From Sulfurospirillum barnesii SES-3 (GTDB lineage Bacteria > Campylobacterota > Campylobacteria > Campylobacterales > Sulfurospirillaceae): 64,000 bases of DNA. The DNA is taken from assembly GCF_000265295.1 (NCBI RefSeq), contig NC_018002.1, positions 1 to 64,000 of the forward strand, given 5' to 3'. The first letter of the stretch is position 1, and the number at the start of each line of letters is the position of its first letter. Of the stretch, positions 12,244 to 22,228 are shown one piece after another. The notes beneath the pieces were generated by a model. It was not told the DNA's origin and did no database searches. It worked only from the letters and a program-made list of their open reading frames with translations. A program made the translations under genes and the position numbers.

Positions 12244-13234
12244 ACAGATACTCATAGGAGCAATGTGTTTTGTGGCATTGGGCGGCAGTAGTTTTGCCAA
12301 TGAACTTCCTGGAAAAGGAATTAAAGTGCATCCTATGCAAAGCTCTATCGCTGAGGAGCGTTTTCAAACGGTTATTATCAACGAAGCTTTAAAAGCGTTA
12401 GGGTATGACGTGATGCCTATTGATGAAGTAGCGTATGCTGTTGCTTATCAAACCATCGCACAAAATAAGTCTTCTAAAGATATTTATTTTACCGCAGTCA
12501 ACTGGACACCACTTCATGATGCAATGTTTGAAAAAGTGGGTGGTGAGAAGACGATGTACCGTAAAGGTGTTTTTGTAGAAGGGTGTGCACAAGGGTATTT
12601 AATTGATAAAAAGACAGCACAAAAATACAATATAAAATACATCAATGATTTAAAAGACCCCAAAATTGCAAAACTGTTTGACAGCAATGGCGATGGTAAA
12701 GCCGATTTGGCGGGATGTAATCCTGGTTGGGGATGTGAAAAAGTGATTGAGCATCAACTGGATGCCTTTGGTCTTAGAGGAAACATTACCCACAATCAAG
12801 GGGAGTATTCAGCCATTATGGCAGAAACCATGACACGCTATAAAGAAGGAAAGCCTATTTTATACTACACGTGGACACCGTACTGGGTGAGTGGGATTTT
12901 AGTGCCAAATAAAGACACCGTATGGCTTCAGGTTACACACTCTGCGCATCCTATTACGAAAGATACTGCATTAGCCAATGGTCAAAATTACGGATTTAAT
13001 GTGAATGCCATGAAAATTGTTGCTAATGGGGATGTGGTCAAATACAATCCAACTGCGGCTAAACTTTTTGAAATAGCAAAACTTGATATAAACGACATTA
13101 GTGCTCAAAACATGTTGATTAATCAAGGTGAAAAAAGTGAAAAGGCAATTGAAAATCATGCAAAAGCGTGGATAAAAGCACATCAAAAAATATTTGATGG
13201 ATGGATTGAAGAGGCTAAAAAAGTCAGTCAATAA
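12227..13234 (+). CDS. proX: Glycine betaine/proline betaine-binding periplasmic protein
   Basis: The 335-residue substrate-binding protein begins with a signal peptide ending near SSFA-NE. It has the tryptophans expected of the betaine-binding aromatic box, in [18 protein letters not shown] and [11 protein letters not shown]. As in ProX, these would cage the quaternary ammonium group. AAGGAG precedes ATG 12227, which overlaps proW by 17 bases. A strong hairpin follows at 13239-13269. The system would protect against osmotic stress. Confidence 0.92.
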   Translation: MNQKFKQILIGAMCFVALGGSSFANELPGKGIKVHPMQSSIAEERFQTVIINEALKALGYDVMPIDEVAYAVAYQTIAQNKSSKDIYFTAVNWTPLHDAMFEKVGGEKTMYRKGVFVEGCAQGYLIDKKTAQKYNIKYINDLKDPKIAKLFDSNGDGKADLAGCNPGWGCEKVIEHQLDAFGLRGNITHNQGEYSAIMAETMTRYKEGKPILYYTWTPYWVSGILVPNKDTVWLQVTHSAHPITKDTALANGQNYGFNVNAMKIVANGDVVKYNPTAAKLFEIAKLDINDISAQNMLINQGEKSEKAIENHAKAWIKAHQKIFDGWIEEAKKVSQ

Positions 13235-13238
13235 ACTA

Positions 13239-13269
13239 AAGGGTAGCGTAAAAATTTTACGTTACCCTT
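13239..13269. terminator. Bidirectional terminator between proX and the MFS gene
   Basis: AAGGGTAGCGTAAAA (13239-13253) and TTTTACGTTACCCTT (13255-13269) form a 15-pair stem with one G-T. It separates convergent genes. The restored stop codon of the MFS gene (13257-13259, minus strand) lies within the stem. Confidence 0.8.
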
Positions 13270-14442
13270 CCATGATGGGGAATATACCCTCTGCTTCCTA
13301 GAAAAAGTAAAAGTACGCCACAAAGACTTACTACCATCATCACTCCTACAATAGGAAAGAGTGTGCCATCGTGAAAACTGCTCGCAACAAAACCCATTAA
13401 TGCTCCCACACTGTATTGCAAAACGCCAATAATCGCATTGGCAGAAGCACTAATTGTCGGAAAAAAATTCTAAGGTTAATGCAATGGAGTTGGAAAAAAT
13501 AAAGCCTAAAATGCCAATGTAAAGTCCAATAAGAGGGGCTACAACATAAATGGAGGCATTTTGAGCAGTAAAGAGCAAAATACCTAAAAGTGCTTGTACA
13601 ATCATTCCAAAACGAAGCAAGGATAAAGGTTCTTTTGTTTTGACAATAGAAGCATTAAGTCGTCCAAAAAACATCATTAACGTTACATTAAGCGCAAAAA
13701 TGAGAGAAAAAGAGGTGGCTTCAAGATGAAAATGTTCCATATAAATAAATGAAGACGAGGTGATAAAGGTGTACATTCCTGAGGTACATAAAATTTGTGA
13801 AACAATAAAAACCATGGCCAATTTATGACTCAAAACGGTTTTATAGTTTTGAAGAGGCGTAATTTTAGTGCGCTCTTTTTTAATGGAAGGAAAGCGAAAT
13901 AAGTAAATACCTAAGGTAAAAAGGGTGTAACATCCAAGTCCAATAAAAATAGCTTCCCACTCAAAAAATTTTAAAATAAATGAACCCAATGAAGGGGCTA
14001 GAAGTGGTGCCATCAGCATAATCATAGAAATCATTGAAAAAATACGTGCACTCTCTTTTCCCTCAAATCGATCACGTACAATAGCAGAAACATTAACCGT
14101 TGCAACACCTCCACCAAAAGATTGGATGGCACGTAGTACCCAAAACATCTCAATACTGTTGGTGATAGAGAGCATAAAACTACTCAGAGCAAATACGCTT
14201 AAGCCTATAAGAATCATTGGGCGCCTACCATAAGCATCAGAAATAGGCCCTCCAAAAAGTTGTCCCATCGCCATTCCAAAAAAGAAAAGGCTAAGGCTAA
14301 TTTCAACCTGAGGAATAGCACTTCGAAGGTCAAGCGCAATGGCAGGAAATGCAGGAAGGTACATATCAATTGCTAAAGGAGTAATGGCAGAAAGTGAAGC
14401 CAATGTTAAAATAATTTGGCGTTCGGTTAGTGTATGGGACAT
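13257..14442 (-). pseudogene. Bcr/CflA-family MFS drug transporter, frameshifted near the C-terminus
   Basis: The first 330 residues read as a Bcr/CflA multidrug transporter: DMYLPAFP in helix 1, GPISDAYGRRP in loop 2-3 and about ten membrane helices. The frame then stops at 13450, just after LTLEFF. Dropping one T from the T7 run at 13467-13461 (minus strand) restores the frame. It continues as PTISASANAIIGVLQYSVGA through two more helices to a stop at 13257, giving about 394 residues, the normal family length. The break could be genuine, phase-variable or a sequencing error. The 3' end shares a terminator with proX. Confidence 0.85.
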
Positions 14443-14621
14443 ATATTTCTCATCAATAAAGGATAAATGAAATTATAGGCAATTAAGGTAAATTCGATGT
14501 AAATAAAATGAATTAAATAATTTTTTATTACCAAAGTTTTTTTGAGAACTTTATTTTTGACAAGATGATTAATTTTATAAAATATATTATATACTTTATC
14601 ACAGATTTTAAAGGAGAAAAG

Positions 14622-15521
14622 ATGGCGACGTTTGGACAAACCACACAAATGGTTGATGTCATAGGAAAATTTGTGGATTTAGTTTCTAAAAAATTGCCCG
14701 ATGATGTTATGGCAAAACTAACAGAGCTTCGTGCGGAAGAGAAAACGCCCTTAGCAAAAGCCATTTACGACGTTATGTTTGAAAATATGCAAAAGGCACT
14801 TACTCTCAATCGCCCTACCTGTCAAGACACAGGGGTAATTCAGTTTTTTGTGCGCTCAGGTGCAAAGTTTCCTCTTTTGGGAGAGCTTCGTGGTATTTTA
14901 CGAGAGGCAACCATCATGGCAACAAAAAGCGCACCGCTTCGTCTCAATGCGGTAGAGGTATTTGATGAAAAAAATACAGGTACCAATGTGGGGACAGAGG
15001 TTCCGTTTATTGAATGGGAAATCGTGGATGATAGCTCAAATATTGAAATAGAAGTCTATCAAGCGGGTGGTGGCTGTTCTCTTCCTGGTCGAAGTATCGT
15101 CTTACCTCCTTTGGCAGGGTATGAGGGTGCGATGAAATTTGTTTTTGATACGATTGTGGATTGGGGGATTAATGCCTGTCCTCCTTTGGTGGTGGGTGTG
15201 GGCATTGGTACCTGTTCAAACTCCGCTGCTCTGCTCTCTAAAAAAGCGATGCTTCGGCCTGTTGGGACATCGCATCCGCATCCAAAAGCAGCTGAAATGG
15301 AGAAAAAAATTGAAGAGGGTCTTAATGCCATTGGTTTAGGACCTCAGGGGATTTCAGGTAAAAAGAGTGTGATGGCAGTTCATGTTGAAGGTATGGCGCA
15401 CCATCCTTCGGTTTTAGGGGTAGGTGTCACGGTTGGGTGTTGGGCAAATCGCCATGGGGTCATTCGTTTTGATGAGCATCTAAACTACGAAATTATCTCT
15501 CACAAAGGAGTGAGTTTATGA
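14622..15521 (+). CDS. Class I fumarate hydratase/tartrate dehydratase, alpha subunit
   Basis: This is the N-terminal half of an oxygen-sensitive [4Fe-4S] fumarase, which interconverts fumarate and malate. The cluster cysteines are likely those in RPTCQDTG, GGGCSLPG and GTCSNSA. ATG 14622 is chosen because AAGGAG is 6 bases upstream; an earlier in-frame ATG at 14565 lies in the AT-rich promoter region. The gap upstream contains TTGACA at 14557-14562, a possible -35. The stop overlaps the beta subunit by 4 bases (ATGA). L-tartrate as substrate cannot be excluded from sequence. Confidence 0.88.
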   Translation: MATFGQTTQMVDVIGKFVDLVSKKLPDDVMAKLTELRAEEKTPLAKAIYDVMFENMQKALTLNRPTCQDTGVIQFFVRSGAKFPLLGELRGILREATIMATKSAPLRLNAVEVFDEKNTGTNVGTEVPFIEWEIVDDSSNIEIEVYQAGGGCSLPGRSIVLPPLAGYEGAMKFVFDTIVDWGINACPPLVVGVGIGTCSNSAALLSKKAMLRPVGTSHPHPKAAEMEKKIEEGLNAIGLGPQGISGKKSVMAVHVEGMAHHPSVLGVGVTVGCWANRHGVIRFDEHLNYEIISHKGVSL

Positions 15522-16132
15522 AAAAAGTATTGACAACCCCAATTTCTGATGAAGCGATCAAATCACTCAACGTGGGAGATATTGTGTATCTAAGCGGTAC
15601 ACTGGTAACGTGTCGTGATGAGGGTCATCGAAGGGTCATTGTTGAGGGTATTATGCCAGAGCTTCCATTAGAAAAAATGGCTATTTTTCATGCAGGACCC
15701 ATTGTCAAAGATGTTGAGAGTGGGTGGGAGATGGTCTCCATAGGACCTACCACGAGTATGCGAATGGAGCGTTACGAGAAAGAGTTTTTAGCCAAAACGG
15801 GTGTGAAACTGGTGATTGGTAAAGGGGGTATGGGAGCAAAGACGGCGGAAGGTTGCCAAGAGAGCATAGCCGTTCATGCGGTTTTTCCTGGAGGTTGTGG
15901 TGTGGTAGCAGCCGAACAAGTTGAAAAAATAGAGGGTAAAGAGTGGCCAGAATTTGGTATGCCAGAAGCCTTTTGGATTCTCAAAGTTAAAGAGTTTGGA
16001 CCTTTGATTATCTCTATTGATACGCAGGGAAACAATCTGTTTGAGAGCAATAAAATAGGCTTTCATGAAAAGAAAGAAATTGCCTTAGAAGAGACAGCCA
16101 AAGCAATTGTTTCTATGATTGCAAAGAGTTAA
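15518..16132 (+). CDS. Class I fumarate hydratase/tartrate dehydratase, beta subunit
   Basis: The 204-residue protein is the swivelling C-terminal half of the two-subunit class I fumarase. It includes the substrate-site segments CRDEGHRR, GPTTSMRMERY and GKGGMGAKTAEGCQE. It overlaps the alpha gene by 4 bases (ATGA), as expected for a 1:1 complex. The GntR regulator downstream is convergent and may or may not control it. A hairpin at 16139-16157 ends the transcript. Confidence 0.88.
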   Translation: MKKVLTTPISDEAIKSLNVGDIVYLSGTLVTCRDEGHRRVIVEGIMPELPLEKMAIFHAGPIVKDVESGWEMVSIGPTTSMRMERYEKEFLAKTGVKLVIGKGGMGAKTAEGCQESIAVHAVFPGGCGVVAAEQVEKIEGKEWPEFGMPEAFWILKVKEFGPLIISIDTQGNNLFESNKIGFHEKKEIALEETAKAIVSMIAKS

Positions 16133-16138
16133 AAGAGG

Positions 16139-16157
16139 AGGCACAACCGTGCCTTTT
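16139..16157. terminator. Terminator between fumarase beta and gntR
   Basis: AGGCAC-AACC-GTGCCT followed by TTT forms a short hairpin with a T run on the plus strand. It ends at the stop codon of the convergent gntR gene. Confidence 0.65.
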
Positions 16158-16813
16158 CAATGTGTTTTATAATTTTCTAGGGTGCTGTTCATGCTATAAA
16201 TAATATGCTGACGCATGGTCTCACATGCTCTCTCATACTCTTTTTTTTCCAATTGTTCTATAATTTTTTCATGGTCGCTAAGAGAAATCGCCGCATACTC
16301 TTGTGCCGTAACCAGACGATTCATCGACAAACCATTCCAAAGTAAAGAGAGAAAGGATTTGAGTTTTTCGCTCTTTGCAGCTTCCCAAATGCTCATATGA
16401 AAGGCTTGATTGGCAAGATTGTAAGCGTGGGTATCACCTTTTTCTTTTGCGTATCGGCCTTGTTCATTGACTTTTTTAATGGTTTTGAGTGTCTCATCGT
16501 TCATACGCTCACATGCTCGCCTTAGTGCTTCCGTCTCAAGCAAAATGCGCATCTCATAATGGTCTTTGATCGCATCAACCGAGATGCCTTTGACAATCGC
16601 ACAACGATTTTGACGAAGTTCTAAAAGCCCCTCAGAGGCTAAAATATGAAACGCCTCACGTACGGGTGTGCGTGACATGCCTACTTGTTCACCGATGCTA
16701 TCAAGGGTAATGGACTGACCTGGGGCAATGCCTCCTGAGAGAATGGATGAGCGTAACATGGAAGCGACTTGCTCACGAGCAGGGAGCATTTGGACTTTTT
16801 GAAGATTGATCAT
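16157..16813 (-). CDS. GntR-family transcriptional regulator (FadR/FCD subfamily)
   Basis: The 218-residue protein has an N-terminal winged helix-turn-helix (REQVASMLRSSILSGGIAPGQSI then QVGMSRTPVREAFHIL). An all-helical FCD effector domain follows, with the acidic and histidine residues that bind metal in this family. FCD members usually sense organic acids, so the neighbouring fumarase is a possible target, but no operator was identified. It is convergent with fumarase and divergent from the lipoprotein gene. Confidence 0.85.
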   Translation of the reverse strand: MINLQKVQMLPAREQVASMLRSSILSGGIAPGQSITLDSIGEQVGMSRTPVREAFHILASEGLLELRQNRCAIVKGISVDAIKDHYEMRILLETEALRRACERMNDETLKTIKKVNEQGRYAKEKGDTHAYNLANQAFHMSIWEAAKSEKLKSFLSLLWNGLSMNRLVTAQEYAAISLSDHEKIIEQLEKKEYERACETMRQHIIYSMNSTLENYKTH

Positions 16814-16948
16814 AAAAACTCTTTGGCATTCAATTTTATTTAGTATAGCACGACAAAGCTATCATTTCAAGAAGAGGTTTATGGCACTGCTTTACATGTA
16901 AAGATTTTATAGCTTCATAGGTGTATAATACACTCAAAGGAGTGTCAC

Positions 16949-17620
16949 ATGAAGTACCTAATAAGTAGCGTATTTGTCTTAGCAATCTTTTTAGGATGCG
17001 AAAATCGTTCAACACACAATGATGGCACTGCCGTATCAGCATCAACGGTTGAAGGGGTGTATCAAAATGCTATCAAAGAAGCTCTTTTTAAAAGTAAACA
17101 TCCTCCACAGTCGTATCAAGAATTAGCATGGCAAAAAATGAAAAGCAGTGAAAATGTTTCCAAACGCATTGGGAAAAGAGTACTTTTTATTCGGCATCGT
17201 TTTCAAGAGAAAAACAACTACAAAGGGGCTATTCAGCGGGAATATATCTATTTTATTGGCGATACTAAACCCTCGTTGATGATTGATTTTGATGTGAAAA
17301 AAGCTTTTGGGGAATTTATTGACAATCAGAGTGTTCAAGAAATATTTTCTTCATCCATTTGGAATCTATCCTCTTTACATGTAAACTATCAGCAAAGTTT
17401 TCAAGATGCCTCCTCAAAACAACTTGTGAAAGATTTTATCTACTCGATAAGACGTTACAGCAAGGAAGACCAATCCTACCTAGAAGAGGCAATCTCTAAA
17501 GCATATACCCCTTTGTCTATTGCCAATAATGTTGCACTCTTTATGACCATGCGCCTCTTTCCAGAGCTTTTAGAAGAGTTGTTGTTTGATGAAGTGATCT
17601 ATGAAGGAACGTATAAATAA
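16949..17620 (+). CDS. Putative lipoprotein of unknown function
   Basis: The 223-residue protein starts with a lipoprotein signal ending in FLGC (Cys at about residue 17), so it should be anchored to a membrane. I do not recognise the mature part. Upstream, GTGTATAATACAC (16921-16933) is a palindrome containing a TATAAT -10, and a TTTACATGTAAA lies at 16891-16902. The next gene follows 10 bases later, so the two probably form an operon. One more palindrome lies inside the gene at 17375. Confidence 0.7.
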   Translation: MKYLISSVFVLAIFLGCENRSTHNDGTAVSASTVEGVYQNAIKEALFKSKHPPQSYQELAWQKMKSSENVSKRIGKRVLFIRHRFQEKNNYKGAIQREYIYFIGDTKPSLMIDFDVKKAFGEFIDNQSVQEIFSSSIWNLSSLHVNYQQSFQDASSKQLVKDFIYSIRRYSKEDQSYLEEAISKAYTPLSIANNVALFMTMRLFPELLEELLFDEVIYEGTYK

Positions 17621-17630
17621 AGGAGATATT

Positions 17631-18257
17631 ATGCGAAAAAGAGTCTGTTTTTTGATCTGTTTTTTAAGTGCATCCTTTGTGTACGCCAACGATTTGTTGC
17701 AAGGTTTGGCAGCATACGAACGGCAAGAGTACGGCATGGCAGTGGAATTGTTTGAGTCTTCGTGTGCCACTGGAAATGCAGAAGCGTGTTATAACCTTGC
17801 CAATATGTACGATGCAGGCATGGGGGTGTATAAAAACGATGTAAAAGCCGTTGAACTTTTAACTAAAGCGTGCGAGGGTGATTTTAGCGATGCGTGTTAT
17901 AACTTAGGTATGATGTACGAGAGCGGTGAGGGTGTTCAAAAAGATACCATTAAAGCCTTTACCCTTTTTTATAAAACCTGCGAAAATGGGCACACGAGAG
18001 GATGTTATAACACGGCTTTGATGTACTATAAAGGAAATGGCGTTCAGCAAAATTACGCAAGAGCGTTTGAGTTGTTCCAAAAAACCTGCAACGAGGGGTA
18101 TGAAAAGAGTTGCTATAATTTAGGGGTGATGTACCGTAACGGACAAGGTGCTCCAAAAGATTTAAATAAAGCACTTTTACTCTACCAAAAAGCATGTGAA
18201 CAAGGACTTTCTATAGCGTGTGATAAGTATGGAAAATTAAAGAGTGAGATGCAATAA
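17631..18257 (+). CDS. Cysteine-rich Sel1-repeat protein (Hcp-like)
   Basis: The 208-residue protein has a signal peptide (cleavage near VYA-ND) and about five Sel1-like repeats. Each carries a Cys pair, as in KACEGDFSDACYNLGMMYESGEGV. This matches the secreted Helicobacter cysteine-rich protein family, in which each repeat is closed by a disulfide. It is therefore probably periplasmic or secreted. Claims of beta-lactamase activity for this family should not be transferred. ATG 17631 follows AAGGAG; an earlier in-frame ATG at 17601 would overlap the lipoprotein gene and hide the signal peptide. Confidence 0.85.
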   Translation: MRKRVCFLICFLSASFVYANDLLQGLAAYERQEYGMAVELFESSCATGNAEACYNLANMYDAGMGVYKNDVKAVELLTKACEGDFSDACYNLGMMYESGEGVQKDTIKAFTLFYKTCENGHTRGCYNTALMYYKGNGVQQNYARAFELFQKTCNEGYEKSCYNLGVMYRNGQGAPKDLNKALLLYQKACEQGLSIACDKYGKLKSEMQ

Positions 18258-18267
18258 GAATAATATA

Positions 18268-18355
18268 TGGCAGAGAGGAAGGGATTCGAACCCTCGGTGA
18301 GTTGCCCCACACACGCGTTCCAGGCGTGCTCCTTCAACCGCTCGGACACCTCTCT
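18268..18355 (-). tRNA. tRNA-Ser(GGA)
   Basis: The minus strand reads AGAGAGG acceptor, a D arm, the anticodon loop CTGGAAC (anticodon GGA), a long variable arm typical of serine, TTCGAAT in the T loop and CCTCTCT-G-CCA. The CCA is encoded. Confidence 0.96.
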
Positions 18356-18399
18356 ATAATTGAAGAGTGGAAGTATAACGATTTTGTGCTTATTTGAGG

Positions 18400-18429
18400 A
18401 TTAATAGCGTTACATGTAACGCTATTAAT
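18400..18429. terminator. 30-base perfect palindrome (terminator) centred on TTACATGTAA
   Basis: Two 15-base arms, ATTAATAGCGTTACA and its exact complement, meet at the iterated palindrome. CTCTTTTT follows on the plus strand. It lies between tRNA-Ser and the 3' end of the chemoreceptor gene and probably works as a terminator. It is one of two cases where the iterated palindrome forms a terminator apex. Confidence 0.65.
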
Positions 18430-18435
18430 CTCTTT

Positions 18436-19509
18436 TTAGGATTTGCGAATCGCTTTAAAACCCTCAATAAGTTTCTCAAAGCCTATTTTACTTGCATTTT
18501 CTACAGATTTAAAGGTTTGAATCCCCTCTTGTTCATTGCCCCCTGTTGCAAAAATCTCAATTGCTTTTTTGAGCCCATCGTGGACTTTCATATGGTGCTC
18601 ATTTACTTCATTGGCAATTTGTGTATTCAAGCGTTGATTGATGGTACCAAACCATTTTCCAAAACGGCATGCAGTATGTCCCAAAATATCGGCTTGTTTA
18701 TGGGATAATACGGCATTGTAGCCTTTAAGTTTGAGTAAAATATGGTCAATTTTCCCATTGCTAATAGAAATTTCACTGGTGACATTGTCGCATTTATTGG
18801 TGATGCTTGTTGAATTTGAGAGCATGCTATGAATTTCCTGTGAGAAGGCATTGAGTGTTTGCATAGAGCTTTGTGACTCTTTTTGAAACGTTTCGCTAGT
18901 ATCTGCCATGGAGCTTGTATTTTGCTTTAAAATACTAATATTTGTCTCAACTTCAAGCGTTGCTTTTTGGGTGCGTTCTGCTAGTTTTCGAACCTCATCG
19001 GCAACGACGGCAAACCCTCGTCCATGCTCTCCCGCACGAGCTGCTTCAATCGCCGCATTAAGTGCTAAGAGATTGGTTTGATCCGAGATGTCTTTGATAA
19101 GGTTGATGATGTCAGAAATGGCTGAAACACTGCTTGAGAGGTGTTCAACATCGTGGGTAAACTTTTGGGTTAACGCTTGTACGTTTTCAAGTGAGCGGAC
19201 AATATCACTTGTTTGTTTTTCAATTGTTTGTCCTCCTTGCGCTGAGGCGTTATTGAGGGTATTGATTTCATTTAGCATGCCCAAACTCTCTTCAACGGTA
19301 TTTTGTAAAAAGTTCATACCATCTTCATAACTTGCAAGCAAAAGCGAGAGTAAGGCTTCTTTGGTAACGTCTGTTTTTATTTCTTGAACACTTTGCAGTG
19401 TTTTTTGTTCATTGCGTAGGGATTGGAGCTCTTTTTCTTTATCAAGAAGGGTTATTTTGAGAGCTTCATTTTCACGCTCTAGTGTTGCGATACGTTTTCC
19501 ACCAAACAT
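18436..19509 (-). CDS. Soluble methyl-accepting chemotaxis protein with C-terminal CZB domain (TlpD-like)
   Basis: This cytoplasmic chemoreceptor of about 357 residues has no membrane helix. A coiled-coil N-terminus leads into the signalling hairpin [20 protein letters not shown], followed by a chemoreceptor zinc-binding domain ([10 protein letters not shown], then [10 protein letters not shown]) supplying Cys and His ligands. Length and order match Helicobacter TlpD, which is linked to energy or redox taxis. ATG 19509 is chosen because AAGGAG precedes it and TlpD proteins also begin MFG; an upstream in-frame ATG at 19572 lacks such a site. Confidence 0.88.
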   Translation of the reverse strand: MFGGKRIATLERENEALKITLLDKEKELQSLRNEQKTLQSVQEIKTDVTKEALLSLLLASYEDGMNFLQNTVEESLGMLNEINTLNNASAQGGQTIEKQTSDIVRSLENVQALTQKFTHDVEHLSSSVSAISDIINLIKDISDQTNLLALNAAIEAARAGEHGRGFAVVADEVRKLAERTQKATLEVETNISILKQNTSSMADTSETFQKESQSSMQTLNAFSQEIHSMLSNSTSITNKCDNVTSEISISNGKIDHILLKLKGYNAVLSHKQADILGHTACRFGKWFGTINQRLNTQIANEVNEHHMKVHDGLKKAIEIFATGGNEQEGIQTFKSVENASKIGFEKLIEGFKAIRKS

Positions 19510-19553
19510 GGGATTCTCCTTGCTAAAATAATGCGTGATTATAGCAAAGAAGT

Positions 19554-20030
19554 TTAGTAATAGCCTACGCAAATACCATTACTAAGTTGAATTTTTTTTT
19601 CAAAGGGTGAGGGTCCGAAGTATTTGCATTTTTCGATGTAGATGTGGTAGTTATAGCTTAGGTTTAAGTCATCGTAAAATTTTTTAAGATTGACAAATTT
19701 GACATCACACACATCAATGATTTCTAAAGCTTTGTAGATACAGGAGTTGTTGTGTTCAATAAGATGCGAGGGCGCAAGACCTGTGTATTTGCAAAAGGCT
19801 TGAGACTGCACCATACCCGTGAGGTCGGTGCACTCTTTGATAAGTGTTTTGTAACGAGGTAAGATGCTCTCTTTGCGTAAGAAAACCACCCGTGCGTCAT
19901 CAAATTTTGCCGCTTCCACACCTTTCCAGTAACGATAAGCGTTGGATGAAATCCCAGCAAGAAGACTGAACTCTTTGTTTAACACATAGTTGTTCAGCCA
20001 ATGATTGTGCGTGAGGATTTGCATCTGCAT
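19554..20030 (-). CDS. Hypothetical protein, 158 aa
   Basis: I do not recognise this protein. It is rich in aromatic residues and Lys and has five Cys but no signal peptide or membrane helix. The N-terminal part ([20 protein letters not shown]) could be a MerR-like helix-turn-helix, but that is only a resemblance. It starts one base after the stop of the AspT/YidE-type transporter (TAA then ATG), so it is probably read from that transcript. The TlpD-like gene follows in the same direction. Confidence 0.6.
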   Translation of the reverse strand: MQMQILTHNHWLNNYVLNKEFSLLAGISSNAYRYWKGVEAAKFDDARVVFLRKESILPRYKTLIKECTDLTGMVQSQAFCKYTGLAPSHLIEHNNSCIYKALEIIDVCDVKFVNLKKFYDDLNLSYNYHIYIEKCKYFGPSPFEKKIQLSNGICVGYY

Positions 20031-21614
20031 TTACATAATCTTCATACCTAATTGTGCAAGAACAATGACTAAGACTAAGCCTAGTGGATAAACCGCTGCG
20101 TAAGCAATAGAAGGGTAATCGGTTTTGGTCATATTGTTTGCCATGGTTAAAGAAGGTGTCGAGGTCATAGCTCCCGAGAGAACACCCAAAATATCGATAA
20201 AATTCATTTTCAACACAACTTTACATGTAAAGGCAACAAGGCCCAATGAGATAATAAGTGCACCAAGGGCGATGGCGATGGGTAAAAAGCCGTTATTGTG
20301 CAGGGATTCGAGTAGGTATTTTCCCGCATTGGTGCCAAGTGTGGCGATAAAAATGAGCTGTCCCAATGTTTTTAACAGGGTTGTGGAGTGTGGTGAAAGG
20401 TTCCAGACGATAGGTCCAACACGTCCCAAACGTCCCAGTACCAACGCCGTAATCAAAATACCCCCCACAAAGCTGAGTTTAATGGCTCCCACTCCTGGAA
20501 TGTAAAAAGGAATGCTACCAAGCAAAATACCCAAAACAACCCCCAAAGAGATAGGTAAAAAATCCGCCGCTGGGTATTTTAAAAGGTCATTACCAATAAA
20601 TTTAGTCACTTTCTCAACGTAAATTTCAGGAGCTACCACATAGAGTTTATCGCCAAGGCGCAAGGTTAAATTGGGATAAGAGGGAATGTCAATACCCGCA
20701 CGTCGCACTTTGGTAATAACCGTACGTAAAGACTTAAGCTCTTTAATCATACCAATTTTTTTGCCGACAATTTCTTTGTTTGTGGTCAGCAATCTAAGAA
20801 CACTCATGTCGTCTTTAAAGACGTGTTCCTCGCCAATCTCTTGCCCTAGAACAATGCTGAGATTTGCCAGTTGCTCCTCGGTTCCTGCCACACGAATGAC
20901 ATCGCCAAAGCGTAAAATAACATCTTCATCATCGTGTTCTACCTTGCCATCAAGACTCATACGTTCAATGACCGTAGCCGTCATACTTTCTATTTTAGAT
21001 TTTTTGATTTCACTGGTTTTGAAATTTTCATTGGTAATGCGAAAATTTCGGGTGTAAATATCGGGAAAACGGGTCTTTTGTGCCGCTTCATACGCTTCAA
21101 CTTCTTTTTGCAAATCGACACGAAAGAGTACAGGCAAAAGACGCATCAATAATACTGTCACCACAATGCCAAAAGGATAGACCAAACCAAACATAACCGA
21201 GGTGGTTGCGGTGTGTTTAATTTCAAGTGCGGCGGCTAGTGCTGGAACGGAAGTTAAAGCTCCTGCAAAAATACCATCGGTAATGGTGCGAGGCATTTCA
21301 AAGATATACCCACACGTAAAAATAATCCCAAAAATTAACAGCAAAAGCACAACAGCAATGAGGTTGAGTTTAAGCCCTTCATTTTTAATCGTGTCAAAAA
21401 AACCAGGACCCGATTGAAGCCCGACCGCATAGATAAAAATTGCCAAGCCAAAGTATTGAAACGCATCTGAAATAACCATACCATAATGCCCTGCAATGAG
21501 CGCTACGATCAGCATCGCTGTCACATCAAGCGAGAAGCCTCTGATTTTAATATTGCCTAAGATGTAGCCAACGGAGATGATGGCAAAAAGATAAAAAATT
21601 TCGTTGTGAATCAT
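20031..21614 (-). CDS. AspT/YidE/YbjL-family transporter with two RCK_C (TrkA-C) domains
   Basis: The 527-residue membrane protein has two similar blocks of about five helices flanking a cytosolic region. Two TrkA-C-like domains are visible near residues 205-265 and 275-345 (VILRFGDVIRVAGTEEQL and LTLRLGDKLYVVAPE). This is the layout of the aspartate:alanine exchanger family and its YidE/YbjL relatives. Repeats such as GAMTSTPSL and GALTSVPAL fit. The substrate is unknown. Its ATG overlaps a TTACATGTAA palindrome at 21614-21623, and another lies within the gene at 20221. Confidence 0.82.
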   Translation of the reverse strand: MIHNEIFYLFAIISVGYILGNIKIRGFSLDVTAMLIVALIAGHYGMVISDAFQYFGLAIFIYAVGLQSGPGFFDTIKNEGLKLNLIAVVLLLLIFGIIFTCGYIFEMPRTITDGIFAGALTSVPALAAALEIKHTATTSVMFGLVYPFGIVVTVLLMRLLPVLFRVDLQKEVEAYEAAQKTRFPDIYTRNFRITNENFKTSEIKKSKIESMTATVIERMSLDGKVEHDDEDVILRFGDVIRVAGTEEQLANLSIVLGQEIGEEHVFKDDMSVLRLLTTNKEIVGKKIGMIKELKSLRTVITKVRRAGIDIPSYPNLTLRLGDKLYVVAPEIYVEKVTKFIGNDLLKYPAADFLPISLGVVLGILLGSIPFYIPGVGAIKLSFVGGILITALVLGRLGRVGPIVWNLSPHSTTLLKTLGQLIFIATLGTNAGKYLLESLHNNGFLPIAIALGALIISLGLVAFTCKVVLKMNFIDILGVLSGAMTSTPSLTMANNMTKTDYPSIAYAAVYPLGLVLVIVLAQLGMKIM

Positions 21615-21682
21615 TACATGTAAGCCTTAAAAAAGTTGACTTATTATATCGCATTTGTTTTTAAGCTTACATGTAAAAGCGA

Positions 21683-22219
21683 TTAGAAATCTTTTTCGAT
21701 TTTAAAGGTATCAAAGATGATGTCAATGGCGCTCATACGTGCACCGTGATTGGTTGCATCTAAAATCTCTCCATCGTTATAACCAAGCTCACGCAGGGCT
21801 TGAATATCTGATGCATTGACATCGTGTGGGGTGCGTACGGCTTTGAGGACAAAAAGAAGCATCGCTTTTTCTTTGGTATCTAGCTTAGCATCATTGGGAT
21901 TGGCACGTATGGCTTCAACATCTTTGGGACTCCAACCTAGCATATTGATGAGGATTGAGGCGTTAAAATCGACACAATAGCTACAGCTATTTTTATCAGA
22001 AATCAACATACGAATGCTTGCTAAAAGCGGCATCGAGAGGGCTTTTTGTTTGACCATGTAGTATTCGATAAATGCCATTTGCTGTTTGATGAGCTCTGGG
22101 CTTGCGCTAAAGATTTGTGCTGAGTTACTCACACGTCCACGCATGGCTTCTATTTTTCCATAAAGCTCAGCGAGCTCACCTGTGGCGTTTTCGGGTTTGA
22201 CGGTATTGATTAATGGCAT
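21683..22219 (-). CDS. Carboxymuconolactone decarboxylase/AhpD-like protein
   Basis: The 178-residue protein has an AhpD-type core, with the CxxC-like redox pair in KNSCSYCVDFNASILINMLG. Such proteins are peroxidase-like or decarboxylase-like; the reaction here is not known. It is the last gene of a three-gene minus-strand operon (isochorismatase-like, 2-hydroxyacid dehydrogenase, this gene) facing a TetR regulator. A redox or electrophile-detoxification role is plausible but inferred. Confidence 0.8.
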   Translation of the reverse strand: MPLINTVKPENATGELAELYGKIEAMRGRVSNSAQIFSASPELIKQQMAFIEYYMVKQKALSMPLLASIRMLISDKNSCSYCVDFNASILINMLGWSPKDVEAIRANPNDAKLDTKEKAMLLFVLKAVRTPHDVNASDIQALRELGYNDGEILDATNHGARMSAIDIIFDTFKIEKDF

Positions 22220-22228
22220 AGTATCTCC

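Noticed and set aside
14427-14764. Minus-strand open frames upstream of and over the fumarase start
   Set aside because: They overlap the AT-rich promoter and the fumarase gene, have no ribosome site and look like shadows.
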